Shown here piece after piece: positions 38,851 through 51,472 of a stretch of 64,000 nucleotides of DNA. The translations under genes were made by a program, and so were the position numbers. The stretch comes from Phoronis australis (lineage: Eukaryota; Phoronida; Phoronidae): contig NMRA01000025.1 of assembly GCA_002633005.1 (NCBI GenBank), positions 791,785 through 855,784 on the forward strand, written 5' to 3'. Below the pieces are notes generated by a model that searched no databases, was not told the origin of the DNA, and worked only from the letters and a program-made list of their open reading frames with translations. Position 1 is the first letter of the stretch. Each line of letters begins with the position of its first letter.

Positions 38851-41800
38851 ATGGCGGCGTACCTGCTCTGCCTTCAAGCAGGGACAGGTGTGCCATTATT
38901 TACACGAATTAAAGGTGACATAAAACCTGTAAGTAGTCTCAGTGATTCATCTATCTATAGTAGGATCTTGTTAACGTTTATGATTGCATTGCACGTGGCT
39001 AGAACTTCTATATATAGCTTTAATTCAGCCAGAGTCGGGCTCAGAATCTGGTTGTGTGACTGAGTGTATAACACAGGCACCTTTAAGTAGTCCTCGACGA
39101 TATACTATAATAAATGACCAAAGGTGCCTGTTGTGTGACTTGTTGACAGGCACTGGCTGCCCTGGTCGCATGTTTCAGTCCATAATTTATGAGTACCAGT
39201 TTCATCCGCCGGATCGGGCCCATTATTCAGTGATTGCCAGGCTTGAAAAAACTGTTGTTGGCGTCAAGACTTTGTGATAATTCCGGGCACAGACACTACT
39301 AGTAGTTGAATATAGCGAAGGTGTTTCTGAGCCATGTCATAGAATATTGCAGTTGTGTAAACCAAGCTACACTTCAAGTGCTGAATTGTAAGTGCACACG
39401 AGGGAAATGGACATTGGTCGGATATACTATTAGTGGTCCCTGGTTTAGAGAACCAGGAAATCACTGAACAATGGGCCCGTTAATCAGTGAATGAAACTGG
39501 TTCTCTAAGTTGGGGACTGCTGTATTTGACCAGTTCTTATTCATAGTATATCCACGACCGACACCCTTAACGTGTTACATGCCTACGTGTACATATTACA
39601 TCATGTTTTGAAAGATGGACTGTTACCAACTTTTTTTGGCATTGTGTCAATAGCAGTTTGCTATCAACTGGACGTTACTACTTTTACTTGAACTGGACGT
39701 TACTACTTTTACTTGAACTGGACGTTACTACTTTTACTTGAACTGGACGTTACTACTTTTACTTGAACTGGACGTTACTACTTTTACTTGACTAAATACC
39801 AGATGGGAGTAATTAAGTAGAGGTTTTCCATCATTTTTTAATTTGGTCGTGGTCATTTACACACGTGCTGAACAGTTAAATGTGCCAAAAGGAAGATAGT
39901 TGGTCGTAAATTGAATTTATTTCTACCCATGTGTATTCTGTTTACAGTTGCCTTTTCCTGTTATTGGGTCTTTGAATGGAGTTCACATGTATGGCAGCAA
40001 TAATGGAGTTGAGTTACTTACAACAAACTCAGCAGATGCGAAAATAATCTGGAAGGTGTTTCACAGCAGGTGAGTGAGCCTAACATAGGGTGTCAGTATC
40101 TGACCTAATTTCAAGTAATTTGCCTATTACATTCGTTAGATGTGATCCCATTTTTTCAAAATTCGAAAAATTTTGTAAGAATCTGTGCAGGGATTATTCC
40201 CACTTATCCTAGCAAGTTTTGTTGCCTTCATTGGCAGACCTTGAAGATGTTCTTCCTTAGACATGCCGAGCATCTGTATACCCTTCTACCTGTTTTCACT
40301 GTTTATGTCATTGTGTATTTCTCTTCCACCATGTTCATATTACCCAGTAAGGCACTATTATGACATATGTCACTTCTAATCATTGGCTAAATTGAAGAGG
40401 AAATGTTCCACTAATGTTAATAACTGCCAGCTGATTTCTAGTCCAATTGTTTCAAAATAAGTTGACTCAGAAACACTGTAAGCAACTTCATTTTGTTCAA
40501 CTCGCAAGTTGATGTTTGTTATCCGTCACTGATGAGAACTCAATAATGTACTAATCGCCTTGACCTTCATTTGATACAAGTTTTGTGTTCTTGATTGAAC
40601 TGTAGAATTTTGTAGGCTTTGCAGATGGAAATCGTTTATTGTATTTGATTTTGTTACATGAGTAATTAAACTGTCAACTTTTAGACTTAAAGTCCAAATT
40701 CACTCATGGTTTGGGATCACAGTTTTTGGAGCTTTCACTAAAACCTCCGTCATATTTGTAACACCCCATTTGCACAACTTGTTGTTTCACAGTATCACGC
40801 TCATCTATGCAACAAGGGACGACAATGCCAGTGACTACCATGGGAGACAACTCTTGGAACTGGTGTTCCAATCTATGGTGCTACTTTATGGTCTAGACGA
40901 CCTGACAAATATTAAGAATGTTGAGAGGTTCAAGAAAGATATAAAAGTGAGTACTCCATTAGTAGGTGCAGAACAAGGAGATCATTTGATGTGTAGAGAA
41001 AAGTGAAATAAAAGATGAGAAAGGTTGTGCAAATTAAATTTCCAAACATAGGTTTTGTTCTTTACGAAGAGTTTTGATGTAAAAGTAAAGAAGTTAAATT
41101 GTTCGCTACTGTTATTCAGTGTTTCTGAATTGTCTGAGTAAGAAATGATGATTACTGTCTGCGCATATTTTTGTGATAAATCTAACGACTTACAAGTGTT
41201 TCTTTTTGCAAATTGAAAATAAGGTTGAGAATGACTTTTAAAACAGTGTCACTTATCTTGTGCTGTTGTTGAAGGGTTCACAGATAGAATTTGAATCTAA
41301 TACTGAAAATAAAACTTACTTAAATTAGCGACGTTGCGTCCTTCTCTCTCCGATTTTAGATTGACTATTGATGTTATTATTCTGGCTAATAGGTGGCGTT
41401 TTAGCCAGACTGTGCAGCATTGAGGTCAGGACACTATCCCACTCGTGTGACAGATTGAACCTTAAATCACCTAGTTTATTCAGAGAGGTATGCGTTCATG
41501 TAGAGCTTCCTTGACATCCTTTCTGAACCAATCTTCCTCATAGTCTAGGATAGTGACATCATCAGTATTGAAATCATGTCCAGTGGCGCATAGATGACTA
41601 AAAATACCCGAGTCATAAGTGTCTTAATAACCAGCACGACGATGTTGTGACATACACATTTTATGGACTGTTTTGTTTCACCTGTATAGCTGGTTACTGT
41701 TAAGGACAAGACCGCCACCAAGGGTAATAAATCGTGTGTTGTCATGGTGTTCAATGTAAGGATCCCCAGTGAAATAAAACAGTCCATAAAATGTGTATGT

Positions 41801-44800
41801 CTCAACATCGTCGCCCTGGTTACAGGGACACTTATGACTGGGGTATTTTTAGTCATCTATGCGCCACTGGACATGATTTCAATACTGATTATGTCACTAT
41901 CTTAGACTATGAGGAAGATTGGTTCAGAAGGGGTGTCAAGGAAGCTCTACCTTGAACGCATAGAGAGTCCCTCTTTGAATAAACGAGGTGGTTTAAGGTT
42001 CAATCTGTCACACGTGTGGGATAGTGTCCTAACCTCAATGCCACGCCGTCTGGTTAAAATGCCACCTATTAGCCAGAATAATAATAACATCAATAGTCAA
42101 GGTTAAGTCCATGAGATACGGTTGCAACGTCGCTAATTTTAGTAAGTTTAATTTCCAGTATTAGATTCAAATTTTATCTGTGTTTTTTCAAGTGGATGTC
42201 TCAAAATTTCCATGCTTTTTTGGTTGAAGGATTCATAATAACATTTGTTTAGAAAAATGGTGGCATTGTATTACTGTATTGAATATCATTATAAATTTGT
42301 TGTGTCCGTCATATTCACAGTATTCATCTGGATGAAGGCTTCAGGTGTTTGAAGGAAGAAGCTCCATTACATATTGTTTGGACATAAGTCCAAATACGGG
42401 CGTTCAAGTGTGAAGCTTTTGAAAATGGGGACTGGGTCTTAACCAGATTTTCTACACTATTAATCTTTCCAGTTTCTCGCATTGTTGGTCATTATACATT
42501 TATTAATCAGCTGATTTGGTTGCAGAGGTCATGTATTTGTAGAGGTCATATATTTGTAGTAGTAATGGTGAAAGAACTTCACATACTAGCGTTATTGATG
42601 AGTATTGATTAATTATGTAAGATTATTAGCTCTTTCTCACATTGATCGATATAGATACAGTGGGGCTTTCTAAATTGCCATTGTCACATAAGCCGTGATG
42701 ATTGAAAATATTGTAATAGGTTGCTGTCAATCACCGTGCTGTTTAGTCCTTGGGCCTGTTTCATGAAAGTGACTTTAGACTTAAGGCAGAAATTTGGTCT
42801 GATGCTCCCACTCGGTCTGATGCTCTCATTTGGTGTGGTGCTCCCATTTGCTCTGATACTCTCATTTGGTCTGATGCTCTCATTTGGTCTGATGCTCTCA
42901 TTTGCTCTGATGCTCTCATTTGCTCTGATGCTCTCATTTGNNNNNNNNNNNNNNNNNNNNNNNNNNNNNNNNNNNNNNNNNNNNNNNNNNNNNNNNNNNN
43001 NNNNNNNNNNNNNNNNNNNNNNNNNNNNNNNNNNNNNNNNNNNNNTGCTCTCATTTTGTCTGATGCTCTCATTTGGTCTGATGCTCCCATTTGGTCTGAT
43101 GCTCCCATTTGGTCTGATGCTCCCATTTGGTTTGATGCTCTCATTTGGTCTGGTGCTCTCATTTGGTCTGATGCTCTCATTGGGTCTGATGCTCCTATTT
43201 GCTCTGATGCTCCCATTTGGCTCTATTCTTATACTCAAAAGTTTTCGTGTCCCTAAATTTGGATACTGACACACCTTGACACACATGAGTTCAACAAGAT
43301 TTGTGCGTATACTGCATGTTAGTAATATGAAGACTATCGTATATCTAGTATATATACTGCATGTTTTTTATGTATTTTTACTCTTGTTCAGGTGTGTTTC
43401 CGACTCATAGATAGTCTTCTGGAGCAAGCTGACTTGTCTACATTCTCTGACCTGACCTGCTCAGTGGATGTGATCGCAGGCGAAGACAATGCAATTTTAC
43501 AGGTACCATGGTTTGAATTTATCACAACCTGTGGTTTGTCATGCAAGAGGCATAGAGACTTTTATAGCTTTTTGTTTTGGTTTGTTCTAAAGTTGCTGGA
43601 TCTGAGTTTGGTGAATAAGATGGCTAAAATTCGAATGGAAACAAATTCTAAGTATGTTCCAAATAATAATCTTTAATCTGGGTTCAAAATATTCCCAAAA
43701 CGGCATTTGTTTGCATTATCTTAGTAAACAATAATCACTGAAAAATGAAATTGGCTTTCCTGGAAAAATCTGTTCCATGGTTATTCTTAGAAAATGCGGG
43801 ACATACGTCTTGGATTTCTGTGCCTGGAACAAAGATCATGATTTGATTTGATGTATTACATACAAAACTCTGCTTAATTTTAATTTGAATTTCCGCCTGA
43901 TTCATTGTGCTTGGTTCCNATGTGTGTCACGGAGCGCAATTTCAGTGGACTAATTGTCTCTTGTAAACTCTTCGTTATATATGAACTAATAAGAGTTGCG
44001 GTAATTCTCCATTTGTGTCGTGCAAAAATGATTCTGAGAGTTGTCATTTTCCATTTTTCAAAGGCTGAATAACGTACATCAAACTGGTTTTCAAAACGCG
44101 GGCACGTTATATCAGACTATCACCATGATTTACTATGGAAGCCAGAATTTTGAACTTTATTTTTATATCGTTTCTTTGAACATTTGCAGGTCAGTCGATT
44201 CTGGAGGAATGCATACCAGTTTCTTAAGAACACCACGAGGTTACACCCTCAAAACATACCGCCAAGTATTAGTGTAGACCAGAATATATTAGGGTAAGGT
44301 AGATATGTAAATCAGCAACCTTACTTGTCAAATAAATAAGAATTTTTAGTCTAATAATTCTTACTAATAACATATCAACGCACTGATTTATAAAAGAGCA
44401 TTTATATGCTTCTTATGAAATGTTTTCGAGAACAGACGTACCCATTTGTGTTTGTCTTTGGATGTTCGTTTACTGATGTTTCGAAATGAAGACTCAAGGT
44501 CTTGCCTGTGGAGTCAGAATTATGGTGATTTTTAGTAACGTGGGCAAGTTAGTGGTAGTATAGTTGTTACCTGGTTCTTAGTTGATCGGTAAATGGAAAA
44601 GTTGACTAACAAAGTAGCAGCAGCGATGTTAAAAGAAATTGTTAACTGTAGTGATACGTATTTATTATTATAGTGGTTATGTGGGTTCTTTCTAGAAGGA
44701 GAATAAATCATATCAGATGATTAGTACCCTGCCAGCAAAATCATAACTCCCATTTGGCCTTTTTCGTCCTCATTACTGAAGCTACGCTAGCTCCACCTTT

Positions 44801-47800
44801 GGGTACTAATAAAGAATTAAACTGAAATACTGCTGTCCTGTGTACATGCGTCCTGAAGCTTACTATCGACCAGTCACCATGGTCTGTAGTGCTGTGATGG
44901 TCAATGAGACATTGCAGAGTAAACATTGGGCATGCAACTTGAACATTCTAGTTTTGTTGTTCTAGGTTTGTCTTGGTTAACCGTGAAACCAAAAGATGTC
45001 TCTGTACTGTACAACCTCAGACAGAAGAGACGAGACGACAAGGTAAAGTTCAAGGAGATTCGATTGCCAATGTTTTTGACTATAAATACTATTCAATGAT
45101 AATTGCCATTCCTTTGGCTCTTAAGTTAACAGACTATGTACTAAAACTGTGCATCTGACAATTATAAAGTGGATCATTCAATCCGACTACACGTACCAGT
45201 TTGTTGCATGTTTTTGTGCATTTATTTTCATTGATCAACTTATTACTGAGCTTTGACTGACAGGGCTCCTACACTCCACCAAGTTAAGGTTGAATACATC
45301 AGGTTTAGTAAACTTTTGAAACGGGATGCCTACTGCTAAGTCTAATTGGATTTCTGTGTTCGAGCAGTGGTCTTGATGGCTCAGTAGAGCAGACTGTCAG
45401 AATGGTTTGCAGAAGTTCCTGGGTTCGAGTACCGGTCACGTTATGTGGCCAACAGGTGGCGTGCCGACAAGAAGTGAACTTTTGATTTAGACCACTCATG
45501 GCTTTTAACTTGTTCTTTGCTCGAGTGAGAAATGATTTCTGGCGTTGTGAAAGTCTGGCAGTCTTTCATTTTTTGAGTCCCTGTTTGGCACGTAAAACAA
45601 CAGGCTTTGACTAGTCAACTCCTAGAGTTTCATCTCAAGGAATAATGAACTGTTGTTTTGAAGCCTTGAAATCATCCGCAGTTTTACTAGGGAACAATTT
45701 GGGACTAATTGTGTTGCTGAGTTGTGTAAAAAGAGAGTTTGTTGCTGCTTTAATTTTATAAATGTGTATATCCTTACATTCTCATTCTATCAAAATGTTT
45801 TCATAAAATAAGAACATCTGTAATCATTATGGAAATTGTAGTATAAGCAGTTTTTTGCTACCACAAGTTAATCATCAAAAAATGTCTGTAAAATTCTGCT
45901 CTGAGTGTTCTACCAATTCTATTTAGCATACTAAATATTTTATGAATTTCATCTGCTCCAGGGAGGTCACTGAGTGCTTCCAGAAGGCGGGAAGTTTTGC
46001 GGTCCTTCTACAAGTCTGTGATTGGCTCGCAGTTCCCCACACCTGACCTTGAAATGCAAACGGAATCTCTAGCAGGTGAGCAAAGCTCACCAACTCTCGT
46101 TTATGACTTGTTAGTCCATTATGTTTTTAGTTTTTTATGATTCAGGCATCTGTATTCTTTTTATATGTAAAGTGGAACACGCACGCTAATTCTTTATTTC
46201 TGTGATTGCTTGGTCAAGTTAGAAACACAACATATTGCAATGATGTGAGTATGAAGTAGGTTGAAACTTGCCAAATGTTTTCTTAAAAACAAGTCTTGAG
46301 TCGAAAATGATCTGCTGTAAATCACTCAACGTTGTCCAGTAAATGTTGTGACGTAGTGTTGGGGAATAACACTGCATGAAGTAGGCTATGGGAGCCCCCA
46401 AGGTAGGCTACGTCATTAGTGCAAAGGTCACCTATTTGTAGAATTTTCTATTTTCACATTTACAAGTTGTCAATGAATACAACTGCACTTTGTTTGGCAT
46501 AGATGATGTTCAAATAGCATGGTTGTTTAGTTCCTACTATACATGATCGTAGTTAGGAGCATGCAAACGCATCTTTAATGGATGAGTTTCAGCCGTGAAT
46601 TGACAGAGATGAAGTAGAATTGCTTTAAATATTTGTTCGTAATGTTTCAGTATCCCTTGACCCCCTTTGCTGATGTTTTTCTCCTTTGTGGTGCCCGTCA
46701 TGGGGTTATTGTGTAGATTGTGTGGTACTGGACTTGAATCTGTGATTAACAATGCGATTAGGGTCTAGCTCAACTGTTTAAAGGGGCGTTATGTGAGAAA
46801 GGCGACTTTAAAGATGAGCCTTGAATCTCATAATCGAACCTGTGTACGTGACTGGTAGAGTCACATGCCTTGATTTCTACGAATGTCTGACAGATGATGT
46901 CAAGGTTTGTTTTATAGCTCTGGTCAATGTTAATAACTTCAAGATGTCTATCCCATCCAATGGTAATTCCTAAAAAAGGTTTTTACTTGCATGGAGTTGA
47001 GAGAATTGAAACCATTGTATATTTGTGACCGCACTATACAATGTTTATACAACGCGCATGCGCAAGACTTTGTTATTCTTTGTCCATCCTTTCAGATACG
47101 GCCAACGAGTTCCACTCCAGTTTACCTCACGAATGCCTTGATACTTACGTCACTGCCGAGACGCACAAGTGCTATGCCATGCGCCATATTCACTTTCAGA
47201 TGTTTGCGCTGTTCTCACCGTTGATACCAACTTATGCAATGAGGTAGGATCTTGCCTGTGAGAAGTTCTCAAGATGGCAGCTTGAGATCTTGAAGTGTTA
47301 AAAACACTTTTCAGTAAAATGTGTTGAGTTTGAACTCATATAGGAATCGTGAATTGAAAGAAAGATTGCCAAGTGAGACTAGATATCGTACTCGTGTACT
47401 AAAAGAGTGCAATGATTCAGAATTATCTGTTCATTTTTTTTTCTTTTTTGATTGTGGTTTAGTTCTTTGGCTTTGTTTGGTTTGGAAGCTCGGTGGATAT
47501 ATTAACAAAAGATGTATGATTGAAATATGGCTATTAATGCCTGAAGCAGTTGAACATTTTTGGTTTGGAGAGGTTAACCAGTGAGCATAGCGTCTTAGAA
47601 TTTTGCCGACAGTTGTAAATCAAGGGTCTCGTTCACACGCAATAGGCCCTTTTGAAATTGACACGCAAAAGTAGTGAAAGCAGTTATCTTTGTGAACCCT
47701 GCTGTTAGCCATACAACTGATGCAACTGTTCCAATTGGACTGGGTTAGTAACCTCCGCTTGACAAAGGGTTTATGGTTGTAGCTGAGAAGATGATTATAT

Positions 47801-48050
47801 TGTTACCTCCCATGGATTCTGGATAGCCTGCCCCGAATGACATGTACTAAATAAATCTAAGCTTTCATCTATTCTAATTGCAAAAGTGTTCTAAAATGAT
47901 TCAAAATCAAAATATACAGTCTGTACTTGTATTTAAAAACTTTTGGTTTTTGTGAGTCTGAAAATTCAATCATGTGTATTGTTGCTTTGCAGGTCTGTAG
48001 TCAGTAAGCTACTGAACAGCATTCTGAAAGAGAAGTCCATTCATGTTTAG
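38851..48050 (+). CDS. FUZ: Protein fuzzy homolog (CPLANE subunit), central part missing at an assembly gap
   Basis: Visible exons: 38851-38928, 39948-40069, 40793-40946, 43392-43502, 44190-44293, 44966-45042, 45962-46075, 47096-47243, 47993-48050, with phase-consistent junctions. Landmarks match vertebrate FUZ: LLCLQAGTGVPLF at the start, PVIGSLNGVHMYG, ITLIYA, VFQSMVLLYGLDDLTNIKN, FRLIDSLL, ETKRCLCTVQP and a C-terminal SVVSKLLNSIL. Fuzzy is a longin-fold protein that pairs with Inturned, and with WDPCP forms the CPLANE complex. CPLANE recruits IFT-A to basal bodies and, with Inturned, acts on Rab23. Between VDVIAGEDNAILQ (exon end 43502) and VSRFWRNAYQFLK (44190) about 100 residues of the second longin region are absent, and no exon for them can be found there; the N at 43919 lies in this interval. 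Strong Kozak context. Stop TAG at 48048. Confidence 0.93.
39416..39532. mobile_element. Palindromic MITE, GAGAACCAGTTT family, copy 5 (diverged)
   Basis: GGTTTAGAGAACCAGG faces GAAACTGGTTCTCTAAGTTG, with outer arms GGTCGGATATACTATTAGTG and CTGCTGTATTTGACC. FUZ intron 1. Confidence 0.6.
39666..39790. repeat. 25-bp minisatellite, 5 exact copies
   Basis: The unit AACTGGACGTTACTACTTTT plus ACTTG is repeated five times without a change. FUZ intron 1, about 160 bp before exon 2. Confidence 0.95.
41281..42180. mobile_element. Inverted pair of Penelope-like GIY-YIG fragments (about 400-bp arms)
   Basis: The left arm (41281-41681) and right arm (41770-42180) are diverged reverse complements around a spacer of about 88 bp. 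With frameshifts ignored, both arms encode the same degraded tail. The minus-strand arm starts with a YTGETKQSIK block, then FSHLCATGHDFNTDD, VTILDYEEDWFRKDVKEAL and a RFNLSHEWDSVL end. The YxGET start with a downstream TGH and EDWF..VKEA pattern is typical of the C-terminal GIY-YIG endonuclease of Penelope-like retroelements. No reverse-transcriptase part remains. Located in FUZ intron 3. Confidence 0.72.
42757..42815 (+). mobile_element. MITE terminus, TTTCATGAAAGTGACT family
   Basis: TGTTTCATGAAAGTGACTTT and AGACTTAAGGCAGAAATTTG match the termini of the elements at 50931 and 63124. Only one end is visible here; it runs directly into the 18-bp minisatellite. Confidence 0.6.
42790..43215. 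repeat. 18-bp minisatellite interrupted by a 105-base gap
   Basis: The unit CTCTCATTTGGTCTGATG (variants CTCCCATTTG, TGCTCTG) is repeated about 8 times before and about 9 times after the run of N at 42941-43045. The unit is a multiple of three, so several frames stay open (NESIRP or MRASDQ peptides); this is not coding. FUZ intron 3. Confidence 0.92.
42941..43045. other. Assembly gap (105 N) inside the minisatellite
   Basis: An unresolved run of 105 N within an 18-bp tandem array. The real array length is unknown. Confidence 0.99.
43919..43919. other. Single N, probable collapsed contig gap in FUZ
   Basis: The base lies between FUZ exons 43392-43502 and 44190-44293, where roughly 100 conserved residues should be encoded. 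Two other single Ns (23955, 54274) sit at obvious misjoins, so this N is likely a placeholder for a gap of unknown length. Confidence 0.7.
44058..44130. mobile_element. Half copy of the GAGAACCAGTTT MITE
   Basis: Only the right arm is clear: CATCAAACTGGTTTTCAAAA, then CGGGCACGTTATATCAGACTATCACC-like outer arm sequence as in copies 1 and 3. It lies just downstream of the N at 43919. FUZ intron before exon 44190. Confidence 0.5.
45362..45720 (+). mobile_element. tRNA-derived SINE, fullest copy in the window
   Basis: A-box GATGGCTCAGTAGAGC is followed by B-box GGGTTCGAGTACC about 45 nt on. A body then carries GTCACGTTATGTGGCCAAC and CTTTTGATTTAGACCACTC and ends near ACAATTTGGGACTAATTG. The body matches 10283-10575 and 16740-17030. 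FUZ intron before exon 45962. Confidence 0.65.
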
Positions 48051-49254
48051 GGGTTGCAAGGAAGCCAAACACAAGAATGCTTGAATCATTTGTAAATTTT
48101 TTGGTCTATTTGCACCTACCTCTAGCCTATTTACATTGGCGCAACGTTTCAGTTGTTCATTTCTTCGCCTTTTTGAGGTGTTGCTGCAGTCTTAGAATAA
48201 TGAGCAGATGAGCACGTGTATCTGATATTCTCAATTGTCACTCTATCACTAACTGCTACACGATGGAATCATCCATTTCACATTTTGCTATAACAACTGA
48301 AGATGACTTGGAAAAAGGACCAACTGAAATTCTGTGCCAATTTAAATAGGCCAGAAGATGGTGTAATTTGACCCAGTACATTTTTGAAATTTTAGGAAGT
48401 CAAGAATCCTTGCATAGCACCTTGTTAAGATTTACCAATATCGAATCTCATACAGGACATTCCATTGTTTTATGATATAAATTCCAAAAACTTCCTTTAC
48501 GTGAACAGATCAACTAAATTCATTCTTTTGTTAGGTTATTGATGATGTTGATGTATGTGATTGAATTGTGAGAACCAGTTAAGCATATGTGCACACGATT
48601 ATTAATGTAAATATTGAGTAGACTTTTGACACGTTTTTGATGTTCAAGCCAAATTTCCATCCATCAACAGACTTTCTATTATTTACAATACTGCTGATAG
48701 GAAGTTGTTCAGGTGCCATACTGTTTGTACTTACTATATTGTAGTTGCATATAACCCCATCATACTACATGTATATAGTAATTTATTCAGCTCTGCTATG
48801 TTTGTTTATTACGGTAATCACTCCCTAGTTTCGCACATTCACCTGGAAAAAGACTTCCTAGTTATTTGCCCAGGATGATTTTTAAAATTTTTAGTATGCA
48901 CTGGTCGATAGGATTTTCTGCACCCATATGTGGGTGATTGTATGTACTTGGGTCTACTGTTGTGTTGTGACTGTATGGTGACAGTGTTTGATATAATTGT
49001 GAGCACATTTGAATGCTGTTTACAATTTGATAATGTGAGGGTATATTTTAGTGCTTATGTTACTCTTTAGTCTGAGTTTCTGTATGAAAGAAACTCTTCC
49101 CATTTGCTCTTTTTGTGTCCATTGAAAGCTGGTCTTTCAGATAAATGGATTAACTCCCAGAAAGTTTTGACTTCATCTTTCTGAAGGGATTTCTCAACTG
49201 ATAGGATTCAGTCCTTAGTCCCAGAATACCAGAATACGTGTGTCCTTGACCTAT

Positions 49255-49400
49255 GCACTTAACTTGGCGCCCGTTATATAGACGCAACACAATCGCGAAA
49301 AGGCAACATTGTGCAAGACTTCGCGAGATATCGCCATGCATTACAAGCAAATCAAGTGATCACACTAGCTTCGCTAGCGAAATTTTTGCATCCACAGGAC
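49255..49400. repeat. Dispersed repeat copy (TTCGCGAGATATCGC family)
   Basis: It shares GCCCGTTATATAGACGCAAC, ACTTCGCGAGATATCGC, ATGCATTACAAG and GTGATCACA in order with 1246-1430. Confidence 0.5.
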
Positions 49401-49710
49401 TCAACCTTGCATTGCTCCAGTTGACTATATGCAATTTCCAAACTTGTCTGGGAAGTAAGTTGTCATGACCTTGGGTTCTGTCCAGGGAGTTGAAACAGAG
49501 ACTTTTGTTAGCGCACTCTATAGGAACCAAAGTTAGTTCCTGGCACAGTGTGCTAAATGAGCTATTATAGGTATCAGACTGTTTTGTTTATTTTGTGTAC
49601 GCCGTTTTCTGAAAACAAAATTATTTGGTTTGAAAAAGGAGAGAGATTAGCATAGTTCTTGTCTAGCAATAAATCTGGCATCTTACCAAATATTGTTGAA
49701 CCTACTAGGT

Positions 49711-49808
49711 TAATTTAGCACGTGTAATTTAGCACTTGTGTAATTTAGCACTTGTGTAATTTAGCACTTATGTAATTTAGCACTTCTGTAATTTAGCACT
49801 TGTGTAAT
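49711..49808. repeat. 16-bp minisatellite, 6 copies
   Basis: Unit GTGTAATTTAGCACTT with point changes (ATG, CTG), in the FUZ 3' flank. Confidence 0.9.
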
Positions 49809-50930
49809 TTTCTTTTTCGTTCAATGTTATTTTGTGTAGTCAATGTACCTGTTATTATTTATGTGATGAGTAACTGATTCATATCCTTGAGACAATTACT
49901 GCATGGTTAACAGAATTGGTGATCTTTTGTTAGTAGAGATGCTGTCAATATATGGCATTGTGATTTTTGCACCCAAAGATGGAGACTGGTTTGTGTTGTG
50001 AATATGCAATTAACTGTGAGATGCGGTATTGAATTTGAGGATTGCAATGCATTTTATCTCAAAGATCCTGTGTGTACTAGTTTCAATTATTGCCAATATC
50101 TTCTCAACTTGACCATGTGATTGTTATCGGGTCCAGTAGCAATTTTATTATCGTGGACCGCAAGGGCGTTCTCATAATCAGCGTTCTTTTTGCTGAACTG
50201 TACTTTTCTCACGAGATGCAGATGTTTTTTCTTGTGCCGCAATTTTACTCTCATGCATACTGTGGTAAAGCACATCATGTTCTCAGTTGTAGTATATTGA
50301 CTGTGTTAATAGTGTTAAGTAGTGCAATTTATATCTCCTGTCAAATATGAAAAAGAAATGCGGTTTAAGAGAAAAAATAGAGTTCAGAGTAATAGAATTG
50401 TGGTTTAAGAGAAAAGAACTGCTGCAGGTGACAAGAAATAAATGTGTTAATCATAAGGAAACAATGCGGAATGGAGCTCTTGGGTTTTAAGGCGGAAAAA
50501 TACATTTTTGGGATTTTGAAATTGTTGGATGGGATAGACGTCTTGAATTTATTAGCTATAAAACAAAAAAATTGGTTGTTTTTTTAATTTTATTACAAAG
50601 TACCAATTCTCGTCGTTGGCTGATAGTCATTCACTGAAAGTGAGACAGTCCATTTTATCGTTTAAAATATCCTTGAAAATACTCAAGTATTTGCCGATTG
50701 GGGTTTAGCTGCACTAGCAAAGCCTTGCAATGCGACTGTTTAGGTCGTGGGTTAGACTCAGTCTTCACTCTTGAGCTAATCTTAAAAACACTTTCTCAGC
50801 GACCGTGCCACTTTAGTGAAAATGTCTGTGCAAAACGTAATGTAAGAAAATCGTCTCCCCTGTTAATCATTCATTTGATTTCTGGTTCATGTATCTGTTT
50901 TAACTTGTACTCAGAAAAATTGAACTTCTT

Positions 50931-51128
50931 GGACTACAGGCTTTATAAGTCAGAAATTTGGTCTTGCACTCCACAAATTTTTCTGAGAAATATTCAAGTC
51001 TCACTTAAACAAAAATGCAGTCGTCCACTCATAATTACTTTGATAAATTTTTATTCAGCAATTGCGAAGCGTGATCACAAGACCAAATTTCTGTCATAAG
51101 TCTTTAGTCACTTTTCATGAAACGGACC
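50931..51128. mobile_element. MITE with TTTCATGAAA termini, complete copy
   Basis: The left arm TTATAAGTCAGAAATTTGGT is mirrored by ACCAAATTTCTGTCATAAGT, followed by CTTTAGTCACTTTTCATGAA. The interior is AT-rich and non-coding. Relatives lie at 42757, 63124 and (degraded) 7195. Confidence 0.62.
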
Positions 51129-51472
51129 TTGGGATTTTTGTTTATCACACACCAACAGCTAAGATGCCGAAAACTTCCCGTCTAATGTTATTTCAACTTG
51201 GCACTGTGGTAAATATTTTTGCTGCTATTCCTTGCTTTATGTATCAATGACCCATGGGATGAGATATTGCCAATATCTTGGTTTTGAACTGGATTTGTGA
51301 ACACCACTCTGCTAAATGGAGATACGTTTTCACACAGGTTTTAACTAACAGAGACAGTTGGAAGTCTGAACAGTTTTAGAAGTTCATTGAGTTAACAACT
51401 AACATTTTTTATGGAATTCAAGGAAATGGATTTCCAGTTTAGTGCAGATTACTGTACTTGGTGGCTAAATTT

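Noticed and set aside
42684-43286. Long open frames on both strands (up to 200 codons) with repeated NESIRP / MRASDQ peptides
   Set aside because: They follow from an 18-bp tandem repeat without stops and include 105 unknown bases; no splice or family signal.
50698-51099. 133-codon plus-strand frame
   Set aside because: It runs through a tRNA-like repeat and a MITE, so it is repeat-derived.
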